Assembly: GCA_037013685.1 (NCBI GenBank)
Contig: CM072894.1
Span: 2,668,841-2,732,840 of the forward strand
Length of the DNA: 64,000 nucleotides
DNA from: Acridotheres tristis
Taxonomy: Eukaryota > Chordata > Aves > Passeriformes > Sturnidae
Reading direction: 5' to 3'
Shown here: positions 25,401-40,400 of the stretch, piece after piece
Numbering within the stretch: position 1 is the stretch's first letter
How the letters are laid out: each line of letters opens with the position of its first letter
Translations under genes and position numbers: made by a program
Notes under the pieces: model-generated
Databases searched by the model: none
The model's input: only the letters and a program-made list of their open reading frames with translations
Told to the model about the DNA's origin: nothing

Positions 25401-28400
25401 TTTTTTTTTTTTTGACAACTGAGGAAAATATATCAAACTTTTTGCTTGAAAAGCAAAAGACAAATCACTTGGGAACCTTCCTTTTTGATATAGAAAAGCA
25501 AGCGGGGGTGGACACATCTAGGAAAACTATTACAGGAGGGAATTTTATTCATTTTATTCATAAAATTCACCTTATGCTGAGTTCCAGTGCCTGCCTTAAG
25601 ACAGAATCATTAAATAGTGACAAGAAGTTGTTTCCAGTTCTGCTGTCAAGCGATTATTGCAGGTAGACAAAAGTCAGGAAGCACAGAATCAATGGCACAG
25701 AGATGGAATAAGCTACTCAGATGCTGAGGTTTGGAGCCTTAGAGATAACCCCACAGAAAATCCCATTCTGTAAGCTTATCTCTTGTATTCAGGGCCACAG
25801 AAATATCATGAAATCTAATTTTTTTTTCAATTAAAACAGCTCAAATTCCAGACAGTAATTTCTTCTGAAGGGCAGCTAATACACATTGAATAGATGGAGG
25901 ATTATGTAGAGAAATTACCTGGCAAATATCAGTCAAGGGTGAACAAATGGCAAGGGTTTCTTGCAGGAGCAAGTTGCTTGTGCTGAATTATATTGTGTAG
26001 CACTTAATGCAAGGGGAGCTTGTGCCAGGCTGAGCTTCAGAGAGAAATGACATGCCAAATAAATGTCACCACTCAAGAGGTGCTCATAGGAGAACTAAGA
26101 ACTGAGGAAAACAAGGAGCTGAAATCTGATAAATAATTTTCTTCACAACTAAAGCATCTTGTATCTAGGAGGTAAAAACCAATCTTTCTTCTTTATTCAG
26201 GGATTCTGTTTGATGATGTGTTTCCAGGTGAGCAGAGATTGTTGTCAGGAGAAACGAAGAAGAGATTTCACTGTCTGCATACCCAGTTTCTGTGATAATC
26301 CCACAGTCTTACAAATAAGATCCCCATCCTACTTACTATTCACATTGCAGTTGTGACTTTTGACCTTTTTATTTCAGCTTTGGTCTTTGCTAGGAGGCAC
26401 TGGGATGTGTAAGTGTGGAATAGGAGACTCTGGACTGGAAGCCTGCAGGTGAAAGCCACTGGGTTTGATGGTATCATCCAGACTTTTGTGTCTGTATCAC
26501 CTGTTCTCTAGAGCAGGGACACAAATCCCTTTCCATCCTACAGGTTTTAGCAAGGTATGGGAATTGTGTACGAGATAGAATCTGTCCCTCAGGGCTCAGC
26601 CCACTCAGTCTGCAGAGGAGCCCAATTACACTCCTTGCTTTAACGAGCCCTGTCACACCCTGTCACACCCTCCCCGCCCGATTTCTCCCTTTCCTGCTGG
26701 CCTCCTCTCCCCTGCTGCCAGTTCCACCTCATCGGTATTCCCAGTAGGAGCTCTCTGGGGTGTGGTTATCCCTCCTGCTCAGCTGGGCTCTGGGGAGAAA
26801 CGTGGGACAAACTTCACTCCTGTTAGACCCCAGGTCTGCTCCTAAGGCACTCCCAGGGCCAGCTGGGCTGTGAAACCTGTGCCTCATTCACAGACAGTTC
26901 TTCATGGAAAGTAGCTGTGCTCTTGGGTCTGCTCTTAAATCCACCACTTTTCCCAATGAAAAACTTTTACTTTCTACCCTTCACCTCTGCCCAGAATTTC
27001 CACCTAGATTTCCCCAGCGTTGTGGAGATGCCTGCAAAGCTGCATTGCACTCACTCAGAGATGTTTGTCAGAGAGAGACTCAGCAGCAGAGTCCTCCACG
27101 AGGCTGCTCTTTGCAGCCAGTATCCTGGGGGAATATCATCAGAATTGGTCAGTGCCAGCACAGCTGTTTGGGTCTAGCTTAGAGCCAGAGCTGTGTGCCA
27201 CAACATTGTGTAAGAACAGATACTCTGCTCTCATTCTTGGCTCCAGTGCTCCTGAGAGAAGGAAGGCCCAGGACAGGCACTCTCTGAGTTGCATCCCATT
27301 CAGTCCTACTGACGGGTAGGTGGGATTCGAACAGGTCCAGAACTGGCTGGAAAAATCAGGATAAGCCTCTGAGCAGAGGTCTCTAATGCCTTAGAAGGTA
27401 TCTCACCTAGAGGTGAGAAAACTCTGAAAATATGCTGTACTTCATAGGAATTTGCTTCTTAGTTGGAGGAACCTGTACTCATCTCTTTTTCCAGTAAGTG
27501 GAAAAATTAATAGGTTCTTATGCTAATTATAGGGAGTTGGGAGGAAGGCTCAGCTGCACAGGCCACTCCATTCATTTGGATAAGTCATGGGTATTTATAC
27601 AAGTCATAATCCACCCCCAGGGTTCAGCCTATTCTGCACGCAGACAAGCACACATCACACTTCAGGCTCTCCTTCACCACTTGCCTGTAGTGGAGCAGCC
27701 TCACTCCTTGTGTTCCTTTACACTGCCTCATTTTCCTCCCCTTCTTTTCTGTCAGTTTTTCCCCCTTTTCTACACATTGAATTTTTGGCAGTGCCCATCT
27801 GCAGTGATTAGGAAAGTGCCTCATCAAGTCTCTGGCTTCACTATGAATGTTTTGTTTCATTCTGTTGAGCTAGGGAGCAGTCTGCCATATAACTCTCTGT
27901 TTCATTAAACCAGAGCTGAAGGGGGTGTGGTGTATTAATTCACCCCACATTTGCTGGAATAGACATAAACACTGATGTCCTTGCATGTAGAAGCAGTGCC
28001 CAGCCATACAGTTCCTTGTCTTCCCCTTGTGTTGAGATCAATGGCTTAAAGGAGCACTGTGATGTTTGTAATGCTTCCCTTTCTTTCCACAGACTCTTCC
28101 ACCTTTTGGGGTGTGACTGAGGGATGTTCAGGGTTGGAGCTGGGAAGTCCTGACTTACCACTGTGCTTTTTCCTTCCCCATTGAAGCAGGGCCTTGGGGC
28201 GGTCACTTAATTCTAATTGACTTCCTGAAACATCTCAGTCCAGGCGCTGGGATCTAAAAGGGCAGAAGTATTTTTCCAAAGGTGCTGAGCAGTTTGGCTT
28301 AGGCTGAAATTAGCAGTTGTTGATGCCTGTGTTTCTGGAAAGGAGGTCACTTTTGTTTAAAGAATCTAAACCTGGGCTCTGGAGGCACTCAGCATTGGAA

Positions 28401-31400
28401 GATGTTGGCTGGGTAAACACAATTTTTGTGCAGGTGTTTTTGCAAGAGTCTAGATGTGCATTTAAGCTTTTAGGTTCCAGTTTCTTGCTGGGAAGAGTCC
28501 TGACTCTCTTCTTAGGTCCTGTTTGGGTAGTCCCCTGCTGCTCCTACAGCCAATATCAACCTGGCTGCATTACAAGACCAGGTTAACCTTGTCTGCATTA
28601 AATATTGCTTTTAAAAAGCCCTCTAGGAAAAGGGCTTGTGTGCAGTTGCTGCTTTCTCCTGGTGTGTTTGTGCTTCAGGCAGTGGAACATCCCTTCCTAG
28701 CACTGTCAACCTCCTCAGCTCTGCCCCGTGGTGCAGACAGCAGTTCTGTCATTTCCCCACCTTGCCCTGAGTTTGCAATACCTTTTCCAAGGGTTCCAGG
28801 TTCCACCTCCTCTCCTTTGTTCCTGCCTTTGGTTTGGAGGTTCTTTCTCCTCCCCTTGCACCTGCTGCTCTTTGGCTCCTTTGTGATTTTTATGCTCTCT
28901 GCTCTTTATGTTCTCCCTGATCGGTCCATGAACCCCATGCAATCAGATCCAAGTGCTGATTTTTAATTTATTAAATAAGGAGGTGGAAGTGGAAGGTCTG
29001 TGGGCGGGCAAAACCAGCTTGCCCACTCTTAATAAGCATGGAAGTAGATGCTGTCTGCTCTGGGCTGGTCTTATTGCAGAGCCTGAAGTGCTTGGGGGAA
29101 GAATTGGGCAATGAAATGAAATGTTTCTTCCGTGGAGGCCACAGAGGGAGGGAGGAGTCTGGCTGTGAGCTGTCTGCTGCTTTGATTGCAGTGTCCTAGG
29201 CAGGCAGCTGAGGACATCGTGAGAAAACAAGGGTCCTGTTGCTGTAAAGATAAAAAAAAAAATGCAAGGTTTTGAATCTCACCCAGCCACACTGGCTGTC
29301 CGGGGGGCTTGAATGGGTTTATCTGGGACCCTGCTGAGCTTTCATTTCAAAAATCAGGAGATGCAAAAGGAGGCTGCAGTGAGGTGGGGATCAATCTGTT
29401 CTGCCATATCTCAAGTGAAAAGATGAAAGGAAATGGCCTTAAATTATGCCAGAGGAGGGTCAGATTAGATATTAGAAAAAAAAAATTGCATTGAAATGTC
29501 ACAGCAATAGAAGTGCCAGGGCAATTAAATATTCTCTTTTAATAGGTAAGGCATAAGCCAGCTGGGTATTCATGTGTAAAAGGTACCATGCTTAAAAATT
29601 AATCTCATCCATAGATTTGATGATTTGGTTTCGTTTTTGGTGAGAGATTCAAAATCCTAGCATTAGCATAAAGCTTTGTAGAAAAAAAAATAAATAGGCA
29701 GTTAAAGTTGTTAGTGATAAATAGATGTGAACGAAGCTGGAAATGGGCAGTTGCATGTGGCTGAAGGGAAACAGGATCTTTGTCATGTCGTGAAACAGGC
29801 ACTTCTGTCTTTTTGGCTGTTGAAAAAAGCAGACTAATAAAGTTTAAAGTGATGCTGTGTGTCAATGAGGAAGTCTAGAAGGGAAGCCAGAAGGTTGTGT
29901 GTACACAAACACAGCCAAACATTTGGCATAGAAAGCTGGGAGGGGGTCACCAGAGCAGGAAATATTCTCACTAGAAGTTTTTGTGATTCTTAAGATTAAA
30001 TATGGATCACAGCTGATAAACAGCTTGGGGTCTTTTGCTGCTCTGGGTTAGACTCCCACTGCTCAGGGATGATTTCAAGAGAGCACAGAGTCTTCCTTCC
30101 ACTACCAAAATCCTGAAAGGTTTAAGGTTTCTTCAGCCAGGAGGTGAAGGGGTTTAATCCAAGTGATTGTATTTAGCAGCCACTGACAAATCTATGTTCG
30201 TGAATTAGTCTAATTCTTTTGAAATCAATGTCTGCTTTATCCCATGGCAGTAAGTTCTACAACATTTTGGTATTTGTTACAAAAAGGTATTTTCAGCCCT
30301 GTTTGCTGGTTATGTCCTGATGTCACTGTGTTTTGCTGTCCCTGTGTTGTGAGAGGTGATCATTTTTTCACCCTTTTAATAACTGATTCCTAACTTTATT
30401 TATTTCTTTATCAAACCACTTTTTGGCCACCTTTTCCCTAGCTGAAAAGTCCCAGTTATGGTGTGACCTCGTATGATTTGGCAATGATTGAATGCATTTT
30501 CAATTAAACACAATATTTCCTAATGAAGCCATTTTCTCATTAGTGCCTCCGATTCACCAGTGGCAGAATTGAGGTTTGTATGGATTTTTTTTGAACTATG
30601 GGAGGAATTTGGAAGGACTTGGAGCGTAGGAAGTGTCAGAGTATGTGAATTCTGAAGGTAAGAGAATTTTTTCATGCCCAAAGAGTGGTGGTAATACAAC
30701 ACTAAACCAAGGGTGGATAGAAACCAGAAAAACTCAGCTGGGAGCTGCTGTGTTTATGGTGCTGTGCCTCTGATCTGCTGAATTCCTGGCTGGATCAGCA
30801 AATGGCTGCACTCAGCTATAATGCAAATGCCACAAACCTCAGGGCAGTGGAAGCAGCAAAATCAAGGTGGCAATGTGAAACATGGTCCATTTAGGTTTAA
30901 ACATTTGGGTCAGTTTCAATTAATCTTATAGACCATGGTGAAAAAGTCATTAGCATCCCTCTTGTATGACATTTAGAACCACCCTGACATTTCTCATTGT
31001 TATTATACCAAGCACCTTTACCTGAAGAAAACAAAATGTTTTGCTTATTATGAAGGGAAGTGTGATGGAATTTACAGCATTCTGAAAAAGAGGAGAAAAT
31101 TAATTTTCTTTTTTTCTTATTCTGAATGAGAGCAAATGGGGAAAAGCCAGAATTTCCAGTGGCATGTGTGACTTAATTGGTATCTTATGTTTATTATTAC
31201 TGCTCTGCATGCCTTGTTCCTTTCCAGCTCTTGGAGATGTGGCTGCCTGGTTAGATGCTACTGAACAGGGAGAACCAGCCCATGCAGCACTGAGCCCTTG
31301 GCCTCCTCTGCCCTTTGGGATGCCTCTTCCCTTCAGTTTTGGAGCCCTTCTCTCAGTGGGGATAGGAAATCGAAACTCTCTGTCAGAAGACACAGTAAAA

Positions 31401-34400
31401 GCCTCTGTGCTTGGGGTTCTGCTGCTGGCAGACCCGAAGTCAGTCTTTGCTAACAGGATGCAGATCTGGACTTGGATTTTGGTAGCAGAGGTGTCAGTTT
31501 GGCCAGAAATATGAGAGGGTGATCTCTCAGCTCAGACATGTGGCAGCAGTGGGTGCAGTGATTTCTCTCCCTTGATTCATAGGCACAGGTAGTGGGATCC
31601 TTCAAGGGAAGTTGTAGTTTTAGCAAATTAAGAGTTTTAAAGCTAAAGGCAATGAGGAGATTGAAAAAAACAAATTGTCATGTGTTGTGGATTTGTTCTA
31701 GTGTGTGATGTGGGATCATAAAGTTGGGGCTTGGATATGGCATTGCTGAAGGTGTGAAGGGGAGAAGGAGCTGCCTGTGGAAGACCAAGGGGTTCCCAAC
31801 AGTAGAAATACTGTACAAGTCTCTAGTGGGGGAGCTACACTTCAGATTGGGGAGCTATCACCGTGGAAAGACTGTCCTTTAAAATTTGCATAGCAGGTAC
31901 AACTCCCCTTCTGTCACATTTCCTAGCTGGTGGTGACACTGTGCGCTGATGTCACTGGTGTGCTGGATAAACCTCAGCCAAGGCAGGGACAGGTCATTAG
32001 GGAGTCTCCTGAAGCAGCTCCTCCCTGGCCATCCATGCAGTGGTTACAGGGCCAGCAGGGAATTCACCTGTGTGGGCAGGACAGCCTGTGTGGCTCTGGG
32101 GTCACATCTCACCATGAGCAAGGGGATGGAGCAGGGAGAGCATTGATCTCATGACTCACCTTGGCATCAGTTAATTCCTTCCTTTGCATGGTGCAGGGCT
32201 GAGAACCAGCATGGGTTTAACTTACATCACATGGGAATCTGGCCCAGGCTTTTTGGATTTTTCTGTCTCAGAAAACTTCCTGAATTCTCTAACTGCTCTC
32301 AGAGGTCAGGCCTCTTCCAGAAGAGTCCTCCCTGGCATTGGCACTGCTCCTGTGCCAAGAGCATCGTGGGGTAACACTGGCTCACACCTGCAGTGACTCA
32401 GGGATGGTGCATGGCTGCACCAGCTGCCAGCAAACTGCTCAGCATCTGCTGAGAGCTGCCAGAGCCTCACCGAGTGCCTCAACCTCATGGGCCAATGATG
32501 TCTTCACAGGCATTGTGCCACCACCACGAGTGGCAGCACTTCCAAACTTCAGGTCACAAATTCCTGGCTCTGTATATTTTGGGGCAAAGAAAGAACTGAT
32601 ACCATTGCTGTGTTCTGATGCTGAACACTTCACTTGTGGTAGAGCAGCTGATTGTTTAATTGCCCATTTAGTTCAAAGTGTGCCACCTTTGAGTCCAATT
32701 CTAGAATTTGTTATTGCTACTTGTACCTCAAGGAAGAGTCTTCCTCTGGTCTGGAGGTTCATCAGGATCTCTTGCTTAATCACCTCTGTAAACATCTCTC
32801 ATGTCTCTGGAGAAGACCAGTGCTCCCCTGACCCATCCTTGTGTTCCCCACTCAGCCTTACCTTGAGGAGTTGCACAGCTTTAGCTGCTCCTGATCTACT
32901 GGAGACATGAGCTTGGCTCCTAGCTGTGTGGTTCTTGGTAGATGTGGAGGGCAGTGAAGGGTGGAGCTCCTACACATCACTGTGGCTATGCCCTCCATCC
33001 CAGGCCTCATGGCTTCCCACATCTTTGAAGCTTCATTTTGGTAGGGACATTGATCCAGTGAGGTCTGTGGTGTGCGTTTTTGGATTGGTGTGCAAGTCAA
33101 TGCCCTGCATGGGAATGAGGGTGTGGGAGATCAGAAGGAAGGTGAGAGGAAAGTGCAGAACGCTGTGCAGGGCTGTAATTGGTGATCCCAAAGGGCAAAC
33201 ACCACAGACACAGCAGGGACATTCACACAAGAATGCTTCCAGATTAAAGTGCCCTGATCTAAAGTTTCCCTCATGGGCAGCAGATTAATTACCCTACGAC
33301 ACTTTTAGAGTGGTGGATACTTGGTCCTGTGGCCCCAACACCAGAAGTTCTGCCTGTAGGGATAAGAGAGCTCTTTTGCTGCCCTTGGTGCTCTATGGAT
33401 ACCAGGAGCTGGTTCAGCCAGCTGTGTAACTCCTGAGGGAAGGAGGGAGGGAGGGGTGTAACTCCTGATGTGGCTTGAGGGATGCAGGGAGTGTTGGGGG
33501 AAGCTTCCCCCAGCAGGGAGCCTTCTCCTCTGGCAGGTGTCCGTGTCCTTTAATTTTCTCTTGTACTCCTAGCTCTCCACTGAGGTATACAAGAGAATCA
33601 CACCAGCATCAAAGTGGGTGCCTGGACCTCTGCAGGTCTCAGAGGCCTCTATGCTGGTTGCTGTTTTGCCCAAAGCAGTGGGAACTCCCATGCTAAACCA
33701 CGAGCTCTTGTGTTCTGACCCAAAAATGCAGTGACCAGCTGTGCTGAGGAAAGCTCAGGAAAATCCAGTCTCCATCAAGGACATCAACAGCCATGGACTC
33801 CATTTACCCCTGCCAAGCCCTCTGGGAGCTTCTGGGGGTTGACCACTGCTATAATGAATAAATGTTGTACAAATGTGGTACCATGTCCTTGTTGGAAGGG
33901 TGAGAGATAAAGCTGTGTCTGGGTGAGAGTCTCAGGTCATCTTTGAAGACTAAAGAGCAAGGTAATCAATTACCACAAACCTGCCCACAGGCCTTCAGCA
34001 TATCTGGCTCCTTTCCACAGCAGAAATAATAGCAATGTCCTTTGCCAGGTAATTTTCCAAATGATTATTTTAAATAATATGTTGCTGTGATCCAGCAAAA
34101 GAGTTTGGAGATTTATGAGACCGTTTGTCTCCAAGAGAAAGGGCAGCTGTGAACTCTGCGGGCTGGCAGCGAGCAGCACGGGGCAAGTGGCACATCAAAT
34201 ACTCCAGTGTCTCATTGCTCAGGTCCACTCCATGTCTGAAGAAACAGGAGACAGGGACACAGAGCTCATCCCTCAGCACTGGCTGCCAGCATCCCAAGTC
34301 ACCAGGCAGATGGTGCTGGAGCTGCTCTGAGCTGGGAGGACACACGGGGGGTGGTGGTGATGGATTGCTCCTCTGCCTTCCCAGGGCAGCTCTGCACAAA

Positions 34401-37400
34401 AGGCAAAGGATCCACAAAAGCCCTGGAGATGTTTGTTGGTCCTGGATCCATTGCCCCTTCCTATGGTAAAAGCTGAGACAAAGCCCTGTTTTAACAGCCT
34501 GGCTTGGAAATAAAGATTGGGGCGTTGCATAGAAATCAATCCAACAAGTCTTGGAGAACATGTCCTCATGGGTGCCCCAGGTTACTCTGGCCATGTGCCT
34601 GCTTTTACTTCATTTTGTTTGTAAAGGCAGAATTAGGATATCTTAATTTGAGGGGATTTTTGTCATGTCTAGCCTGTTCTTGGATTTTGGAGTGAAGAGG
34701 GAAAATTTGCAGTTGCTTCAGGACTGACAGGTATCCTATGAACAAATACCTTGGCTCTTCCTCCTATTACCTGGGACCCTGAGTAGCTGGGTCTAGTGGG
34801 AGGTGTCCCTGCCATGGCAGGCATGTTGGAACTGGACAACCTTCAAGATTTCTTCCAAGCCAAACCATTGTATGATTAAATAGCCTGTGATGTCAGTGTT
34901 GAGGAGGTGCTTGTAGTGGGCTTTGGCAGATGATACTGCCAGGGTGGAGTCAGTGAAAGGAGCTTCAGTGAAACTGAGAATCTGCCCTGTCGTTTAGGAA
35001 TGGAAAATAGACAGAAATGGCAGAAACATATGGCCAAAAAGTGCATGTCCTCATCACCATAATGGCATTTTCTCTCTCCTTCTTCCTCCAGGTTATCTTG
35101 CACCCCGAAACCTTCCCAGCGCAGGCTTCTTCCCGTTCCTGCAGACGGTGCTGTGTGACTCTGATGCCAGGTGTAAGGGCACACCATACACACCAGAAGA
35201 TCTGCTGCCAAGACTTAATGACATCTCATCCCTCAGACTGTAAGGGAATCTGAATATTTCCAGGTGTTAGGAGCACAGAGCCTGTTTTGAGGGGGAGGGA
35301 GCAGCCATGCATGTCTGTGTGTATGAACAAGTTTGTCCATAACAGATAGACCTCAAGTACCTGTTCTAACAGATGTCTGACACTTAGAAAAGAGAATATC
35401 AGCTGCAACTGGACACTTCAGAAATAATCACATTAGGGAAGGAATGTGTCCACTGATTCAGGCTTGAATCTCCTACTGAAGGGAATTTTACTCACTGAGA
35501 AAAGCCCTTCAGCTCACCCAGATCAAAGCAAAGGAACATTTTTTGCACGACTGTGAGTCAGGTCAGTGATAAGACTTGTCCTCAGAGCAGCCCAGAATGC
35601 TGATGTGCCACTGAGAGGGATCAGTTCAGGATGCTTTGGCTGGAAGTTTGGATGTTAGTACTGCAGCAGCTGTTCTTTGAGCAGATCCTCCAGGTGCCAG
35701 CCAGAATGGGTGTCCTTTCTGCAGGCCATCAAATGTGTTGGGAAACACATGAAAATGCAGAAACAAGTTTTGCCCACAAAAGCACAGAGATTTGCAGTGT
35801 GGGGCTGGCTGGGCATGTTTTGTTGGAATGTCAGTTTGCTGAAATGGAAATGTTCAGTGGGACCATTTCAATTTCTTGATGTTCCAGTTGAAGTCAAGTA
35901 GCATTTGCTTTGAGGCATGCCAGCCAGGATGGTTTCTAAGTGGTTTCTACATCTTGGCTGCCCAGTTCTGACAGATCCCTGGGGAACATGCCACGCTGAG
36001 GCCTGGCTAAAAATCTGGCCTCAGAATGGCCCTGATTGCTCATCTTTGTTTTCAGGTGAGAGGCTGCTCCATAGTCAGAGTCTCAAAATCCCTCTTGGCC
36101 AGAGCTTGAGAGTCTGAAGAGCTAAAATAGGCCCCACCAGAGAGCACATCAGGCAGTCCGGGGGTTGGTGGCTCCTTAAGGATCCTGCTTAGTGCAGAGG
36201 GGGTCATTTCCCAGGCCAAGTCAGTGGTCAGAATCTCTCCATGGGTAGGAAGGATTATTAGGGATGTGGCACAAGGTGAATCCTAATCAAATTCAAGGTC
36301 ATACAGCAGAAGAGAGGAGGGAAGACAAAGCCACATGGGGATTGGATGCCTGGAATCCCAGCTCTGTTCCTCAGTGTCATTGTTTTTCCCTGGGCATATT
36401 AAACAATGGTTCATTTGGGGTATTGAAATGAAGAAATGGGAGCTTCTTGTGCCAAAGCTGGAGGTCTTCCATGGGTTTCAATAGCTACAAATCCTCCTTG
36501 CTTTCTGCTTTTGGTTTCTGAAAAGCTGTTTAGGAAATAAGTGGTGTTTCCTGCCAAATGAAAATCAAAGGATTTGGCCAGATTTTATATCAAGAACATG
36601 AGTCATTAACAAGCATCTTGACGCCTCTTGATGCTTGAGGTTGTCTGTGGGGAGTATCATTACAGATATGTGGTCGTACCTACCTTGTATGGTCAGTGTC
36701 AGCCTTGGTGTGTTCTGCAAGGAAAACCACCAACTATTAAATAGCCACAGCAAAACTAGCAGGATGCAGCAGAGTCTGAAACCTCAGGAAAATGTTTCTT
36801 GGGAAGAGGAAGGCTCCAGATGAATAGGTGTGGCTCTGCCTCAGGTGCAGGATCCCCACTGGTGAGTTTGTCACAAAGTGTTTGAACTGTGGCCTTTCAC
36901 TACATTAATATATTGTTTTGTAATATTCAGCTAATCCAGGCTGGTTTCTCCTCTCCCATTGTGCAAGTCACTGAAGCTCTTGTTAAACTGTTTTATAACT
37001 TGCCCTAAAACTGTGTATTACCAGAGGTCAGCAGAGAAAATTGGCAAGGTTCTCACCTTTTGTTCTGTCCATTAGAGGCATTTACCAAAGTGTGCATGAT
37101 GTGGTTGGCAGAAATTTCCCTTAAGAACAGGGAACCAAGTCCAAAACCAAGCTCAGCAACAACTTCTTCCACCCTTTTCTCCTGGAGTGGAATATTTGGG
37201 GAGGATAAGTAAGGTCCTGTTGTCTGGAAGGATTTCTTGGTTAGGCCATGCACTTTATAGCCATGGAGTTCTGTACTTTTGCCTCCAGAAGGAACCAGGC
37301 TTTTGCATAATCCAGATTTCAACACACCTGCCACGAAATCCAGCCATAGACACATTCTAAGTTAATTATAAAAAATTCTGGCAACTACAGGTGTCTCATC

Positions 37401-40400
37401 TTTTTTTCTTCTTTTCTTCTTTCCCCCAGCAAGCACAGGAGCTCGTCCAGCGTAGCCAAGGACAGGCAGCCATCACCATGGAGTGCAGAGGTTCCTGAAA
37501 GCAGGAATGCTTCACTGGGTAGGTTACTTGCTGCTCTGGGAAGTTCTGCTCTTTGAAGGCTGATCTTTTGAAGGTCTCTGGCCAGAGCTGCAATTCTTAG
37601 AGCACTGCTGAAATGATTTATGTGTTTCATAGAGGCACGTGACTGTGGCCATGTCATTAGTGTAAATTCGTGGGAACAAGTACAAGTAGCTGTCTGTAGA
37701 AAAGACTTTGGAATTTGGCCAAGAAACCAGGATTAAATGGTTGCACTTCACAGGAGCAATGCAAGATCACAGATTGATTGGACATTAATTAGAGACCTGG
37801 CTATTTATGGAATATTGCCCTTTTACTACCCACAAATTCTCCATAAACAGCTTATGATTTTTTTTTCAAATGCGTTTTTATCCACAGTTATCCAGCAAAT
37901 AAGTTGTCTTCTGTGCCAGAGTGGATATTTATTGTTGGTGATGTTCTCCTCTGATGTGATTCTCTTTCCTGAAGGAACTTTCAGTCTGAAAGTTTCCATA
38001 AAATCATTACAATTATTATTTATTGATGGTAATGACTGGTACAGTCCACAAGCCATCATGATGGATAGTCCTTTCTTCAGGGAGCTCAGGATGAAATGAA
38101 TTACAGATTTGCATTTGCCTGTTCTGCTCCAGCCATTCACTGTTCCAATTAGCATTCCTGCCAGCACCCTCTGTGGTGCACAGACAGAAAAAGGCAGAAT
38201 GCAAAAGGGACCAAGTGCAGAGGCATGGGGAGGGGGAAAAGTAAATCAATGAACAGTTATGGGAACTATTGACTCATGTTGATGGTCAGGGAGGAATTCA
38301 GTTCTACATTTTATTTTTAAAAAAAATTTAAAATGATAGGTCATGGCCCCATATAACAAGTTACAGCGTCATCCAGAATTTAATTATAGCAGAAAAAACC
38401 CTAAAGTACTTAGAGGATGCCATTGGCTGTACCTTTGGAAACAGATTGATAATGTACCCAAAGCTGTAGGTAGCTGTCCTGTGTCCTGGTTTTATGTAGA
38501 AAAGAGGTTTTAAAAGACATAAGTAAAATACAGTGTTTCAAACTGTTATTGCAGCATTTGGGGATTTGGTATCTTATGGAGAGAAAAACCTTCAGAATAT
38601 TTCATCACCATCCAACTTGACTTCCAGAACCCACATGTTCAACAACATCCTCAGTTTTGGGAAGGTAAGTCTGTTTTTGCATAATAGCTGAGTGTGTATC
38701 CTCATATTAAAAGAATTAGAAGCTCAAAGTACCAAAACACAGCTTTTATTACTTTAGGATCTCCCCTATTATGTGTTATATTTCCTTTTTTTTTTTGGGA
38801 ACAGTGATTGTGGGTGGATTTTTAAGCTTTGTGATGAGTTTTTTATCCTCTAGGCAGAAACCAGGCAAACCTTGAGGCATAATACCGTGAAATACAAAAT
38901 ATAGTCACACACAATAAACACTCTGAGATACTTTGTTCAGAACTTGTGTGAGTTAAGATGTTTGCAGTATATTTTCTTTCTTATGAAATTAAAGATACGA
39001 TGTCACAGGCCTTGACATTCAAGGATTTATTTGCCCATGATAGTCCTGCAGTGGCATCAGAGGTGCTGTGTATTTATTGTATAGGTATTTAATATTTATA
39101 GAATCTACTTCTTTATAGTAGAAATCTGTTACAATGTAATGGACACTGCTTTTGTGTTTTGGTGTCAAGGCCTACAAACACTTTTGTGAACATTTCTCTT
39201 TGTAATAGATGAGGAATTGGAGGGGTTTTAGTGATACTGTTCAGCTGTTAGAATTCTGTCTACATGCAAGTACTGTAACCACAATGCTTTTCTGATGTTC
39301 CTGCTGTCCCTTAAAAAAAGTCTCATCACTGCATTTAGAACCATCCCAAATACAGCATTGCTTTACAGCCACCCTGAATGTTTTGTTGTCCTTTCAGAAC
39401 CAGCCCCAACACTCCACTGCAGGGACCCTCAGGGCCCTGCTGTGCCAGGTCCTGTCATGGTACCTGGCACATCCCGGTGCCACGGGAGGGAGCATGGCAG
39501 CCAACATCCACCACACCTTCTGCTCCACCAACTCATCACTTCTGGAGTCCTTTGCCCAGGAGTTCAGGACCCAGCTCTCCCAGGTGAGTGCCTGGGACCT
39601 CCCCTGGGGACTGCAGCTGGGAGCTGTGGCAGTTCACACAGTCGGGCAGGGTTTGGGAGCTACAGCACGGCCCCTCATGGGCAGGACTTGCTCATCTCTG
39701 TACCTAAGTAGGGCACAGTGAGGCTGAGTTAATTCTTGTGCATGGGCTTAGCCCAAAGACCTCCAAGCTGAGTGGAAAGCCAAGCATCATCCAGTCACCA
39801 ACTCACGGCCACTAAAGGTTCTCACCACGCCTGGCCTTGCTTCTCTTTGTTTGCCCTTCTGCAGTGTCAGGTCAATGGAACAGCGTGAGGATGTGGTGTA
39901 AATAAGAATGTTTAAACCTTGGGAAGGCAATAAATTTAACTGTGTATTACCTCAGCAGTATAACTTCATCCAGTGACTCCTGCATCTGATCCAACAATTC
40001 ATGATTGAAGCCGTACTTGTCTTTGGGAAAGCAATATAATTAAAGCAAATTAATCCTTTAAAGATAAAGCCGCCGCCTTCTTTTTTTTTTTCTTTGCCAA
40101 GGTTAGGATTGATATTAATTTTCTTGTATTGCTTAGTCTTTGGACTCTTTAGGACATTGTGAATCGTAGGGCTTGTCTGAACAGAGAATTTATTGTACAA
40201 CCTGGGTTTGAAGGTAAAACACAGTCACACTCTCAGTTATTGCCTGTCCTTTGAATGTATTGTTTGCAGACTTGCATGCAAGTGCAGTGCCAGCTGAAAA
40301 ACATAAAAAGACTCCCCAGCAGCAAGGCTTCTGGTTCTTAAATAATTTCTTCTGGTTCTTAAATAATTTCTTACATTTTATTTGTAAAGGTGGAGCTCAA

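Larger units (their letters stand above)
23314..35091 (+). other. ABCA12: ABCA12 intron 2 (11.8 kb)
   Basis: Longest intron in the window, in phase 1. It contains three CR1 pieces (24177, 29365, 34790), a poly-T run and a (GTTTT)n stretch near its start. No additional exon is needed to link exons 2 and 3, which join in frame through a conserved cysteine codon. Several chance frames of 60-190 codons inside it show no recognisable product. Confidence 0.85.
35240..40389 (+). other. ABCA12: ABCA12 introns 3-6
   Basis: Introns at 35240-37429, 37519-38554, 38665-39397 and 39584-40389, all GT-AG. No mobile element was recognised. The only notable structure is the 21-bp duplication at 40328. Confidence 0.85.

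Noticed and set aside
32338..32910. 190-codon + strand frame in intron 2
   Set aside because: No recognisable domain, no splice-supported join to neighbouring exons, and composition like surrounding intron. Exons 2 and 3 join correctly without it.
34070..34594. 174-codon minus-strand frame in intron 2
   Set aside because: No homology recognised and no promoter or splice context. Frames of this length are expected by chance in 64 kb.
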